A stretch of DNA of 38,231 bases from the NCBI GenBank assembly GCA_947258435.1, contig CAMYID010000010.1, positions 1 through 38,231 of the forward strand. Reading direction: 5' to 3'. Numbering within the stretch: position 1 is the first letter of the stretch; each line of letters opens with the position of its first letter. The position numbers were made by a program, and so were the translations under genes. The stretch is from an uncultured Alphaproteobacteria bacterium (lineage in GTDB: Bacteria; Pseudomonadota; Alphaproteobacteria; UBA11222). Shown here piece after piece: positions 8,588 to 15,686 of this stretch. Under the pieces are notes generated by a model. The model saw nothing but the letters and a program-made list of their open reading frames with translations, was not told the origin of the DNA and made no database searches.

Positions 8588-9365
8588 ACTCATCGAAATC
8601 ATGGCCCCGGCTCTTGTCGCCGGGCTCATCGTCGCACTTCTTCATGCGCCGTTGGGGCTGGAGGTCCTGGCGCGGGGCATCGTGTTCATCGATCTGGCCA
8701 TTGCGCAAATAGCGGGACTTTTTGTCGTTCTGGTCAATTACTGGATTCACGAACCGTCCTGGGGCGTGGTTCAGCTGGCCGCCGGATTGTCCGCTATCTG
8801 TGCGGCTTTCATTTTCCGCTGGATAGAACGCATTTTACCCCGCGAACAAGAAGCCATTATCGGCAGCACATTTATCCTTGCCGCCTCCGCAATGTTACTG
8901 GTGCTCGTCGATCGCCCGCATGGCGGTGAGGAAATGCGGCATATTCTTGCCGGTCAGATTCTGTTTGTCCGGTGGCCGACCATCTTTTCATTCGCGCCGG
9001 TTTTCCTGGCTGCGCTCTTCCTCTGGTTCCGTTTTCCATCACTTCAACGCGGATTACCGTTTTTTCTGATTTTCGCTGTGGTGGTGACCGCTTCGGTGCA
9101 GCTTGTAGGCGTCTATGTAGTTTTTGCCAGCCTCATCCTGCCAGCGCTTGCGGTCAATACGGTCCGTGCGCGCAAGACGGTTGCGGCGATTGCTGTGAGC
9201 ATAATCGCCGTATTGATCGGGATCACAGCTTCGACATTGGCGGATTTGCCGGCCGGTCCGACGCTGGTATTTGCCTATGCAATGACCACCTTTATTGTCA
9301 GGCTTAGCGTTTGGTGTTTTCGTTTTCCGAAACCGCGCCAAGAGAAACCGCATCAAGATATGTGA
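8574..9365 (+). CDS. znuB: Zinc ABC transporter permease (ZnuB-like)
   Basis: 263-residue integral membrane protein of the ABC-3 family (FecCD-like fold) with seven or eight hydrophobic segments. Landmarks are the first helix ALVAGLIVALLHAPLGLEVL, the GIVFIDLAIAQIAGL motif (coupling to the binding protein and ATPase), the HILAGQILFVRWP loop and VGVYVVFASLILPALAVN. ATG 8574 lies inside the 3' end of znuA (14-nt overlap), so the two are translationally coupled. The next gene is unrelated and on the other strand: no ATP-binding subunit is encoded here, so the ATPase must come from elsewhere in the genome. Confidence 0.88.
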   Translation: MQGSELIEIMAPALVAGLIVALLHAPLGLEVLARGIVFIDLAIAQIAGLFVVLVNYWIHEPSWGVVQLAAGLSAICAAFIFRWIERILPREQEAIIGSTFILAASAMLLVLVDRPHGGEEMRHILAGQILFVRWPTIFSFAPVFLAALFLWFRFPSLQRGLPFFLIFAVVVTASVQLVGVYVVFASLILPALAVNTVRARKTVAAIAVSIIAVLIGITASTLADLPAGPTLVFAYAMTTFIVRLSVWCFRFPKPRQEKPHQDM

Positions 9366-9483
9366 ATGCTTTTTCGTATGGACGAACCGCGCGCTGCACG
9401 GTTCGGCCAGCGGCCCCGCTGCGCGCGCATGATGCGAGGTGCAGTCATATTGTTCACAAAGGTGTTGCGTCGGGATCAGCCCT

Positions 9484-9681
9484 TTACAGCGATAGTGTCG
9501 CTCCCCATTCTCCCCAGCTGATCCCTTGACCCGGCACCACGGGGGGCGGGGCTTGTGCAGCTTCGCCAGTTCGGGGGTGCTTCTTCCGATCGTGGGCTGT
9601 TGCACGCAGACGTTTGCGGGCCGCGCGTGGACCAAGCTTCAGTTGGGTGCAAAGCTGCTTGAGGGTGACGATGTCGGTCAT
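9484..9681 (-). pseudogene. Frameshifted small helix-turn-helix-like gene
   Basis: Starts well, with AAGGAG before ATG 9681, and reads MTDIVTLKQLCTQLKLGP followed by RAARKRLRATAHDRKKHP, a small DNA-binding-like family I know from plasmids and phages. After KKHP the frame turns to Pro/Ala-rich nonsense, while the neighbouring frame carries the expected continuation PELAKLHKPRPPW and VKGSAGENGE. The switch falls in a run of five C (about 9578-9582), and deleting one C restores the gene. The restored frame then finds no nearby stop, so the 3' end also seems damaged. Probably a relic of a mobile element; a sequencing error in the C run is the other explanation. Confidence 0.55.
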
Positions 9682-10014
9682 TGACCGTCTCCTTTCAGGT
9701 TCAAGACGATCTGTCCAACAGGACGACTACAAAGGCGGTGTCAGGGGAAATCCCAGATCACGGTTGGGTTTATCGATGCGGGTCAAGATGGCGCTGAACA
9801 GGCGTGAACTTTGGTGTCGGTACGAAACAGGCGAGTGGGAATAGGACCTGCAGTCAATCCGACCGGTAGACAGGCTTGGGCGCGGGCGGGTGTCTTGAGC
9901 GATTCCGATTAATGAATCCAGGGCAAATGGCTTGCAAAAGGTGTGTTCCCCGGTGAACTTGTCAGCGCGGGAATTCCCGTATTCTCTGTTGTGCCCGTCT
10001 GAACGGGCGTTTTC
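9682..10014. other. Intergenic region without a recognised gene
   Basis: No credible protein gene on either strand. It includes a rightward terminator at 9993-10014 and a small perfect palindrome (CGGGAATTCCCG, near 9968). The upstream part overlaps the promoter and ribosome site of the broken gene at 9681. Confidence 0.4.
9993..10014 (+). terminator. Intrinsic terminator without an obvious upstream gene
   Basis: GCCCGT-CTGA-ACGGGC followed by GTTTTC on the plus strand. It abuts the 3' end of the leftward RHH gene, but the T run is on the plus side, so it ends a rightward transcript from 9700-9990, which has no recognised gene. Confidence 0.5.
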
Positions 10015-10227
10015 TTACGGGTCCGGCAATACGGTGAAATCGGTCGATTTCGTCGCATCTTCGGGTAGTTCGGCTTCCTCGTAAAGCAGCCCGCGGCGCA
10101 GTAGCTCGCGTATGGCTGCCGCCCGGGTCGGGAGCCTCTCGCTGAAGCGGAATTCCTCGATCGCCTCAAGTTCTTCCTCATCAAGCATGAGCTGAAGCCG
10201 CTCCGTCCTATAACTTTTTCGTCCCAC
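10015..10227 (-). CDS. Ribbon-helix-helix (CopG/Arc-like) regulator
   Basis: 70 residues from GTG 10227, with GGAGGT 4 nt upstream. The RHH fold is visible: an N-terminal strand RTERLQLML, a first helix DEEELEAIEEFRFSER, and a second helix TRAAAIRELLRRGLLYEE, followed by a short acidic tail. Such small proteins are DNA-binding repressors, often antitoxins or autoregulators; no toxin gene is adjacent. It is divergent from the ECF sigma gene, and the 350 nt between them is full of TAGTAA half-sites, so it may control both promoters. Upstream in-frame extension to 10260 is possible but has no ribosome site. Confidence 0.75.
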   Translation of the reverse strand: MGRKSYRTERLQLMLDEEELEAIEEFRFSERLPTRAAAIRELLRRGLLYEEAELPEDATKSTDFTVLPDP

Positions 10228-10331
10228 ATTTACCTCCGTTCCTCGCGCCGGAACGCACAATGAACAGTTTTCTGGAATTAACAGAGCTGTCAGCCTAAAG
10301 GGTGGGCGTCACTTACTCAATTCGCATAAAT

Positions 10332-10498
10332 TTACTAAGCAACGTTACATTTGCAAGAAGATCAAATGGCTACAACTACGCAAACTGATTAAGTTAAGTA
10401 AAATAACAAATACATATAGTTTTGTAAAATTTGCAATTTTATATAATATAGTAAAAATATTATTTTAGTAAGTGTGTGTATGTTTACTATTATAGTAA
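10332..10498. promoter_or_regulatory. AT-rich control region with repeated TAGTAA/TTACTA half-sites
   Basis: The 10290-10560 interval is very AT-rich between GC-rich genes. TTACTA or TAGTAA occurs at 10332-10337, 10449-10454, 10466-10471, 10484-10489 and 10493-10498; the last two form a perfect palindrome TTACTAT-T-ATAGTAA (10484-10498). The region separates the divergent RHH and ECF sigma genes. The half-sites could bind the RHH protein; some enrichment is expected by chance in such AT-rich DNA. Confidence 0.45.
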
Positions 10499-10576
10499 CT
10501 TTTACAACGAAGTTTTTATTGATAAAAACTAAACTTTGTTTACCCTAAATAGTGCTTTCGAGAAGGAGACGGAAAC

Positions 10577-11131
10577 ATGATTTTAGGTGAAAACGACATT
10601 GTGGCAATCGAGCAACAGATCCCGAAATTGCGCCGATTTGCCCGTTCACGGGTCGGGGATCCCGTTCTCGCCGACGATCTTGTGCAGGATTGCCTCGAAC
10701 GCGCGATCAGGCATTTCGACAAATTTCAACAGGGCACGAACCTGCAAGCCTGGTTGTATACCATTCTGCGAAATGTGCAGATCAATCATTACAGAAAGCA
10801 GAAGCGGCGTTCGGAGGTAGCAATTTCCGATGAAGGCTACGAGCTGCCCGCGGTCGCGGCTTCCCAGGAGCAGGCGCTCGAATTCAAGGACTTTGTGCGC
10901 TCATTTGCCGAATTGTCGGCGGTGCACAAGGAAATTTTGCTGCTGATCGTTGTCGACGGATTCAAATATGAGGAGGCAGCGGACATTCTGGGGTTACCAG
11001 TGGGGACCGTTCGGTCACGGCTGTTCCGGGCGCGCGCCCGGCTGCGGGAGATCGAGCAGAGGCGCGGCACCGTGCGGGACGCCAACTATGGTGAAAATAC
11101 CGCAACGGTGCAGTTAAGGGTCGTTCCCTGA
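10577..11131 (+). CDS. RNA polymerase ECF sigma factor
   Basis: 184 residues. Region 2 spans about residues 10-75, with the core-binding DDLVQDCLERAIRHFDKF and the -10-reading GTNLQAWLYTILRNVQINHYR. Region 4 spans about 115-165, with the helix-turn-helix YEEAADILGLPVGTVRSRLF. ATG 10577 has a strong AGAAGGAG site. It lacks region 3 as expected of ECF factors. An anti-sigma-like short protein follows at 11220 and a membrane anti-sigma factor lies convergently at 11790-12599, so release from an envelope-anchored inhibitor is likely. It resembles EcfG-like factors in the GTNLQAWL block, but no NepR or PhyR is in the window, so I do not call it EcfG. Confidence 0.9.
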   Translation: MILGENDIVAIEQQIPKLRRFARSRVGDPVLADDLVQDCLERAIRHFDKFQQGTNLQAWLYTILRNVQINHYRKQKRRSEVAISDEGYELPAVAASQEQALEFKDFVRSFAELSAVHKEILLLIVVDGFKYEEAADILGLPVGTVRSRLFRARARLREIEQRRGTVRDANYGENTATVQLRVVP

Positions 11132-11219
11132 ACCGCGTATGTGGATTGCACAGCCATCTGAAAATTTGCCTGTGCACCACTTAAACTGATCATGACGTCA
11201 CAACATTAGTGCAGAGCTT

Positions 11220-11492
11220 ATGAAGACAGATAACAAGAAACAGAAGCAGTATGCGCTGGAGATATTCACTCCCGAGGTGCTGCGCTTATATGCGGAAGAT
11301 AAACTTTGCGATCAGGCCCGTCTGGATGTCGAGGCGCTGGTAAAGTCCGACGATCGGGCCGCGCTTTATCTTGCCGAAATTGAACAGCGCCTGGTGGGCG
11401 GACGCGCAGCAAAAGGCCAGGTCGCGGCGATGAGAAAGCCCGCCTCGCCTTTATTTGCCCGGTATCGTCCAAAACGATCGGGCCGGAAGTGA
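11220..11492 (+). CDS. Small protein resembling an anti-sigma domain
   Basis: 90 residues, soluble, no signal or membrane segment, with a basic C-terminus (KPASPLFARYRPKRSGRK). The segment TPEVLRLYAEDKLCDQARLD, continuing VEALVKSDDRAALYLAEIE (about residues 17-56), has the pattern of anti-sigma N-terminal domains and lines up with SDEELWEYIDGGLGQQRRLQ at the start of the membrane anti-sigma factor at 11790-12599. It lies 88 nt after the sigma gene on the same strand. No strong ribosome site precedes ATG 11220. A soluble co-regulator of the sigma factor is my inference; the similarity is by eye only. Confidence 0.6.
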   Translation: MKTDNKKQKQYALEIFTPEVLRLYAEDKLCDQARLDVEALVKSDDRAALYLAEIEQRLVGGRAAKGQVAAMRKPASPLFARYRPKRSGRK

Positions 11493-11622
11493 CATTACGC
11501 AACATCGTTACAGGCCGTACCGCAGTCCGTTGACTGCGGCACGCCGGTCAACTCCCAAACGCATGCCCGGCGGTCCGGCCGGCCGGTTTCGCGTCGCCCG
11601 CATGGTGGCCCCCCACCCCCGC

Positions 11623-11817
11623 ATGACAGCAGCAATTGCCGCTGCAGTGCTATGTATGGGCACCGTTCAGGCGATTTCCGTCCCGGCCCTGCTTGCGCCT
11701 GCGGCAGGCTCAGCGCCCGTCTGCTGGCCCGATGAACGTGCCTGTTGCCCCGATGAGAATGCAGGTGAGCTGAAAAGGCAGGCGATGTGTCACAATGCGT
11801 CGCGTGTTTGCGCGTAA
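11623..11817 (+). CDS. Possible small secreted cysteine-containing protein
   Basis: 64 residues from ATG 11623; the frame is open further upstream to ATGs at 11602 and 11563. It reads as a plausible signal peptide (TAAIAAAVLCMGTVQA) followed by a short mature region with six cysteines, including CWPDERACC and CHNASRVC. No ribosome site is visible, and the 3' end overlaps the convergent anti-sigma gene by 28 nt. Codon use looks gene-like, but the evidence is thin. Otherwise 11493-11789 contains only an 8-bp hairpin at 11520-11539 without a T run. Confidence 0.3.
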   Translation: MTAAIAAAVLCMGTVQAISVPALLAPAAGSAPVCWPDERACCPDENAGELKRQAMCHNASRVCA

Positions 11818-12599
11818 ACCAGTTCCACCATTTGATCAAGAAATGCAGGCGACCCGCTTCCAGATACCGCAAATGCGACATTGGATATGACCCGCACATG
11901 TAATTGCAGGCCGTCCTCCGCACGATACAGGCGTACAGGTTTGGTATCATCCTTGACGGCCCAGAACGTCACGGTCAGTGGCCCATCTGTCGCGCTTTCA
12001 TATCGATAGATACTCAGTTGCGTCTTACTTGCCGGCAGGAAGCGGGCACCGGCAAATTCATAACCCTTCAGATCAAGGGTTGGCGGCGCGAGCCGTCGCC
12101 CGAACATTTTTTCCGCCATTTCCGCAATTTGCGTCTGTTGCATGGCGCTCAGATTGTAGGCCAGATCCCGATGATCGGTATAATAACTGTTGGCGGCGGC
12201 AATATTGGGCAGTATGTGATGCAGATCGTCACTCTCTGATTGCGCCAATTCACCGGCAAGCCAGCCGCCGACTATGCCTGTGGCAAACGCGCAAATGACG
12301 AAAGCGGCCATAAATCCGTACCGTCTTGCAACGCTTTCGGTTCGCCGTTTTTCCTGAATCTTCTGACGGCTTTCGTGCAGGATTGACGCCATCTGATCGG
12401 GCACGGGTTCGAACACCGCTGTCTGAGTGGCTGATTTCAGACGTTCGTTCTCAAGTCGCATAGATGCGGCGCGAAGGGCTTCCGTGGCATCTTCCGCCAG
12501 TATCTTGGCAATTTGCAGTCGTCTTTGTTGCCCTAACCCGCCATCAATATATTCCCACAGTTCCTCATCCGAAATGTAGGTTGTAAAGTCATGGGGCAT
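11790..12599 (-). CDS. Membrane-anchored anti-sigma factor
   Basis: 269 residues. Residues 1-60 look like a cytoplasmic sigma-binding domain (YISDEELWEYIDGGLGQQRR and following), without the HxxxCxxC zinc motif. Residues 61-90 are a charged linker, about 92-115 a single membrane helix (GFMAAFVICAFATGIVGGWLAG), and the rest a periplasmic domain of about 150 residues rich in beta strands (YEFAGARFLPASKTQLSIYRY; GPLTVTFWAVKDD). This is the layout of RsiW/FecR-type inhibitors that free an ECF sigma factor on an envelope signal. It is convergent with the sigma operon rather than co-transcribed. The ATG at 12599 follows a TGGAG-like site. Confidence 0.75.
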   Translation of the reverse strand: MPHDFTTYISDEELWEYIDGGLGQQRRLQIAKILAEDATEALRAASMRLENERLKSATQTAVFEPVPDQMASILHESRQKIQEKRRTESVARRYGFMAAFVICAFATGIVGGWLAGELAQSESDDLHHILPNIAAANSYYTDHRDLAYNLSAMQQTQIAEMAEKMFGRRLAPPTLDLKGYEFAGARFLPASKTQLSIYRYESATDGPLTVTFWAVKDDTKPVRLYRAEDGLQLHVRVISNVAFAVSGSGSPAFLDQMVELVYAQTRDAL

Positions 12600-12833
12600 T
12601 CAAACGCTCCAGTCAGGTCAAATTGTTTTTCGCGATATGTTGATTGGCTGCGGCTTTTTAATCTGTAGAAAGACTTTAAAATTTTTTGTGCCGCGGTTTT
12701 AGCATAACAAATAGCGGGTGAAAATGTTTCCTGTATCACATTGTGTAATGTTGCGAGCGGTCTATGATGAATGGATGAGGCAGACAGTTCAGTTTGACAC
12801 CGGGCGGGCCGAGGCGATCAGAAAGGATTCGTT

Positions 12834-13346
12834 GTGGGAGACATTCTCAATGTTACCTATGTCACATGGGATGAAGTGGCATTGCGGATGGCTGTGGCAT
12901 CTGTACTCGGATTAATTATCGGTATTGACCGGGAGTTGAAGCAAAAGCCAATAGGCATGCGGGCCTTCATGCTTGTCTCCCTGGGGTCTGCTGCCTTCGG
13001 ATTGATCACGATGGAGCTTGCTTATCTGTATGACAATCTTGTCGGTGTCGCAAAGATCGACCCCAGCCGCGTTATTCAGGGGGTTATTGGGGGTATCGGC
13101 TTTCTGGGAGCAGGTGCGATCATTCAATCGCAGGGCGAGGTTCGGGGCACCGGAACCGGTGCCAGTATCTGGTGTGTGGGGAGTATCGGTCTGGCCTGCG
13201 GATTTGGTTTCTACTGGCACGCCATTGCAGCAACGACGATTGCAATGATTATTCTGACGATAATTGGTGTGGTGCGCCGATATTTGCGAAATTCCGATAT
13301 GGCGGATCAATATTCCGCAACCGAAACCAGCCACGACGCCGAATAA
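12834..13346 (+). CDS. MgtC/SapB family membrane protein
   Basis: 170 residues starting at GTG 12834, with AAAGGA 7 nt upstream. The N-terminal half is the MgtC domain with four or five membrane helices and the signatures LGLIIGIDRELKQKPIGMRA, GGIGFLGAGAII and GTGTGASIWCVGSIGLACG. The C-terminal ACT-like domain of full-length MgtC is missing, as in the shorter SapB-type members. MgtC proteins modulate ATP synthase and magnesium or phosphate homeostasis and support survival under stress. It lies between an anti-sigma gene and an MscS channel on the other strand, so it probably has its own promoter in 12600-12833. Confidence 0.85.
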   Translation: MGDILNVTYVTWDEVALRMAVASVLGLIIGIDRELKQKPIGMRAFMLVSLGSAAFGLITMELAYLYDNLVGVAKIDPSRVIQGVIGGIGFLGAGAIIQSQGEVRGTGTGASIWCVGSIGLACGFGFYWHAIAATTIAMIILTIIGVVRRYLRNSDMADQYSATETSHDAE

Positions 13347-13406
13347 TTCGGGCACAGCGCTTATGGTTGTGCCTGCCTGCTTGTTGCGCCCTGTGAGTTT
13401 TGCGGA

Positions 13407-14288
13407 TTAATTTGACGATTCTGCCTGTACTTCTGCGTCTGGGCCTATATGAAGCGGTTCTTTAAAGGTAAGCGTCCGGTAGGGAAACGGAATTTCAATT
13501 TCTGCCTCATCAAGTGCAGATTTCACCGCCGCAACAACCCGGTCGCGTGCGCGCCTGATTTCCAAAGGAGTTGAGCCGGTCCACCAGGTGACCTCGAAAT
13601 CAATGCTGCTGCTGCCAAATTGCTGGGCAAATATTTCAACTTCCTTGCTATCATTCACTTCCTTAACGGCTTTGACGGCCTCGTAAATCACTTCTCTTGC
13701 CTTATCGACATTCTCACCATAGGCAATACCGCAAATAATGCTGGTGCGGCGTAAATCCTTATCGGTTCGGACCACAACCGGCTCCTTGAATAACATTGCG
13801 TTTGGCAGCACAACCCTTTGCCCGTCGACCTGCCGGATATGGGTATCGCGGATAGTAATTTCTTCTACAAAGCCCTCATAGCCTTCACATTCAATGAAGT
13901 CTTTCAGCCGAAACGGTTCGCGAAACAAAATAAGAATACCGGCCAGAAAATTTTCAAATACGTCGCGAAACGCAAAACCGATCGCCACTGAGCCAAGCCC
14001 GATACCTGTGAGAACACTGGCGGGGGTCAATGAGGGGAACACGATGATTGCTGCGATCAGAAGCCCAAGCAACCAAATCAGAATGGCAATAATTTTCTCA
14101 AAAAGATCAATCAGTGAATCTCGTAACCCTGCGCGTTGCATCAGATTCCGAAGAATTTTGCCGGACAGGCGCGCCAGGCCCCAGGTCAGCAGCATAACAA
14201 GGCAGGCAATGGCCAGCTGTGGAAGCTGTGCAATAAAGTCACGCAGAAGTGCGCTGAGGCGTTCGCTGATAATCTGAAAGGGTTGCAA
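13407..14288 (-). CDS. Small-conductance mechanosensitive channel (MscS family)
   Basis: Predicted homoheptameric inner-membrane channel that opens under osmotic downshock. There are about three N-terminal membrane helices, the third being the pore-lining GIGLGSVAIGFAFRDVFENFLAGI, followed by the beta domain (LILFREPFRLKDFIECEGYEG; RVVLPNAMLF) and the alpha/beta C-terminal cage. TTG 14288 is chosen because GGAG lies 9 nt upstream, giving 293 residues. The frame continues to a GTG at 14354, but a candidate GGAAC-N18-TGTT promoter (14376-14350) overlaps that codon and would start transcription downstream of it. The start is therefore less certain than the family. Confidence 0.88.
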   Translation of the reverse strand: MQPFQIISERLSALLRDFIAQLPQLAIACLVMLLTWGLARLSGKILRNLMQRAGLRDSLIDLFEKIIAILIWLLGLLIAAIIVFPSLTPASVLTGIGLGSVAIGFAFRDVFENFLAGILILFREPFRLKDFIECEGYEGFVEEITIRDTHIRQVDGQRVVLPNAMLFKEPVVVRTDKDLRRTSIICGIAYGENVDKAREVIYEAVKAVKEVNDSKEVEIFAQQFGSSSIDFEVTWWTGSTPLEIRRARDRVVAAVKSALDEAEIEIPFPYRTLTFKEPLHIGPDAEVQAESSN

Positions 14289-14349
14289 GTTCAAGATCTC
14301 CGGTCGAATGCCCTCATGCGAGGGATTCGCTGATCTGGGGCAGGGCTTT

Positions 14350-14376
14350 AACACCTGTACTCATAATGATGGTTCC
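14350..14376 (-). promoter_or_regulatory. Candidate EcfG-type promoter of the mscS-like gene
   Basis: GGAAC (14376-14372), 18-nt spacer, TGTT (14353-14350) on the minus strand, a near match to the GGAAC-N16/18-CGTT general-stress consensus. Confidence 0.4.
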
Positions 14377-14411
14377 CAAAATAAAGTCATCCGAAAAATC
14401 GGAGCGCCCAC

Positions 14412-14437
14412 GGAACCGTTTTTGCCTTTGCGTGGTT
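14412..14437 (+). promoter_or_regulatory. Candidate EcfG-type promoter upstream of csbD
   Basis: GGAAC at 14412-14416, 17-nt spacer, GGTT at 14434-14437, 34 nt before the CsbD start codon. Confidence 0.55.
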
Positions 14438-14470
14438 GCATTCACATTCAATCACTTCAAGGAGGCTTTC

Positions 14471-14668
14471 ATGAACTGGGAACAAATACAGGGTAAATGG
14501 CGCCAGTTTGTCGGTTCGGCGAAACAACAATGGGGCAAGTTGACCGATGATGATCTCGACATGATCGATGGTGAGCGCGAAAAGCTCGTCGGCAAGGTTC
14601 AGGAACGTTACGGTATCGCCAAGGACGAAGCCGAAGCCGAAGTGGATCGATGGTCAACAGGACTGTAA
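14471..14668 (+). CDS. CsbD family stress protein
   Basis: 65 residues from ATG 14471, with GGAGG 6 nt upstream. It is a typical CsbD protein: MNWEQIQGKWRQFVGSAKQQ, then WGKLTDDDLDMIDGEREKLV, then a short helical C-terminus. CsbD proteins are small, soluble, highly charged and induced by general stress; their molecular role is unknown. It heads a run of short stress genes (Pmp3-like peptide 21 nt downstream, then a small membrane protein) behind a candidate EcfG-type promoter. Confidence 0.93.
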   Translation: MNWEQIQGKWRQFVGSAKQQWGKLTDDDLDMIDGEREKLVGKVQERYGIAKDEAEAEVDRWSTGL

Positions 14669-14689
14669 TTCAACAGGAGAGTTTAACCG

Positions 14690-14848
14690 ATGGATATCCT
14701 TCGGATCATTATTGCGATCCTGCTTCCGCCGCTCGGCGTTTTTCTGCAGGTCGGTATTGGTGCCCATTTCTGGCTGAATATTCTGCTCACACTGTTTGGG
14801 TATGTGCCGGGAATTATCCATGCCATCTGGATTATTCTGTCCCGTTAG
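14690..14848 (+). CDS. Pmp3/YqaE family small membrane peptide (UPF0057)
   Basis: 52 residues: MDILRIIIAILLPPLGVFLQ, then a second hydrophobic segment with the motif LFGYVPGIIHAIWII. The two membrane helices and the LPPLGVFLQVG motif are diagnostic of the Pmp3 family, which affects membrane potential and tolerance to salt and cold. GGAGAG precedes ATG 14690. It lies between csbD and another small membrane gene with gaps of 21 and 4 nt, so the three are probably co-transcribed. Confidence 0.92.
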   Translation: MDILRIIIAILLPPLGVFLQVGIGAHFWLNILLTLFGYVPGIIHAIWIILSR

Positions 14849-14852
14849 GCAG

Positions 14853-15098
14853 ATGAGTGAGTTGAGTCTGCTACGCTGGATTGCCGCGCTTACCGGAATG
14901 AGCGCGGCAATCATTGTTTCACTCAAGCTGTCCCAGAATTTTACAGCCTGGGGTTTTGTGATTTTCACTATCTCGTCGGTAAGCTGGGCAGCAGCGGGCT
15001 TGATGGAGGAAGAGCCAAGTTTGATGACACAGAATATTGTGCTGACAATTATCAATCTGGTCGGGATCTACCGCTGGTTCGGTTTCGGAAAGCAGTAA
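14853..15098 (+). CDS. Small membrane protein of the stress operon
   Basis: 81 residues with three predicted membrane helices (LLRWIAALTGMSAAIIVSL; FTAWGFVIFTISSVSWAAAG; TQNIVLTIINLVGIYRWFG). The LVGIYRWFG end recalls the last helix of small PnuC-like or general hypothetical membrane proteins, but I cannot name a family. ATG 14853 is 4 nt after the Pmp3-like stop; the frame is open upstream, but that part overlaps the previous gene. A stress-related envelope role is inferred from the neighbours only. Confidence 0.75.
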   Translation: MSELSLLRWIAALTGMSAAIIVSLKLSQNFTAWGFVIFTISSVSWAAAGLMEEEPSLMTQNIVLTIINLVGIYRWFGFGKQ

Positions 15099-15206
15099 TT
15101 TTCTTATGTCGTACGGCCTGCGTACGGCCATGCTTTCTTTCGTGCGTAAGGTAAAAAATCACCCGGATACAGACCGGTTGCCTGCACCTCACTTCAGGAG
15201 TGAATT

Positions 15207-15590
15207 GTGACAAATACGAATGCGCCCGACGATAATGCTGCGCGTCTGCGGCGGCTCAGGTTTCTAAGCGATTTACTCGATACCCGTTTTGGCGTTCCGG
15301 GTACGAAATGGCGGTTTGGTCTGGATGGTCTGCTTGGGTTATTGCCTGTTGTAGGCGACAGCATAAGTTGGGTTATTTCCGCATATATCCTGGGAGAGGC
15401 GCATCGTGCCGGTGTCCGGAAGCGCACGCTCATACGTATGTTCTGGAATATAACAATAGATTATGTGGTGGGCCTGATTCCAATCGTAGGCGATATATTT
15501 GATTTTGCCTTCAAGGCAAATCGCAGAAATGTTGAACTGATTGACCGGGATTTGGGTTCGGTCAGTAAAAATAATCCCTCTACAGAGTAA
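15207..15590 (+). CDS. DUF4112 domain protein
   Basis: 127 residues from GTG 15207, with AGGAGTG upstream. The DUF4112 signature is clear: RLRFLSDLLDTRFGVPGTKW, then RFGLDGLLGLLPVVGDSISW, and later GLIPIVGDIFDFAFKANRRN. Two glycine/proline-rich hydrophobic hairpins suggest membrane association. The function is unknown; the gene often sits with stress and envelope genes, as here. The 108 nt upstream hold two copies of CGTACGGCC but no clear EcfG-type promoter. Confidence 0.9.
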   Translation: MTNTNAPDDNAARLRRLRFLSDLLDTRFGVPGTKWRFGLDGLLGLLPVVGDSISWVISAYILGEAHRAGVRKRTLIRMFWNITIDYVVGLIPIVGDIFDFAFKANRRNVELIDRDLGSVSKNNPSTE

Positions 15591-15606
15591 TAAAATTATT
15601 TAATCT

Positions 15607-15631
15607 GGAACCTTTTCTTGTTGGTCATGTT
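15607..15631 (+). promoter_or_regulatory. Candidate EcfG-type promoter upstream of the PRC-barrel gene
   Basis: GGAAC at 15607-15611, 16-nt spacer, TGTT at 15628-15631, about 55 nt before ATG 15687. Confidence 0.5.
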
Positions 15632-15686
15632 TCTCCTGTTGTCCAAGGGGCGATGAAGCTCCTTGAAATGAAAGGGAGATATTCAG

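Noticed and set aside
9054..9635. 193-residue minus-strand frame
   Set aside because: Mostly antisense to znuB; only its first 35 or so residues are meaningful, as the displaced end of the broken gene at 9484-9681.
10577..11131. Naming the sigma factor EcfG
   Set aside because: No NepR or PhyR gene is adjacent, and the membrane anti-sigma factor suggests a different control, so the EcfG-type promoters need not be read by this protein.
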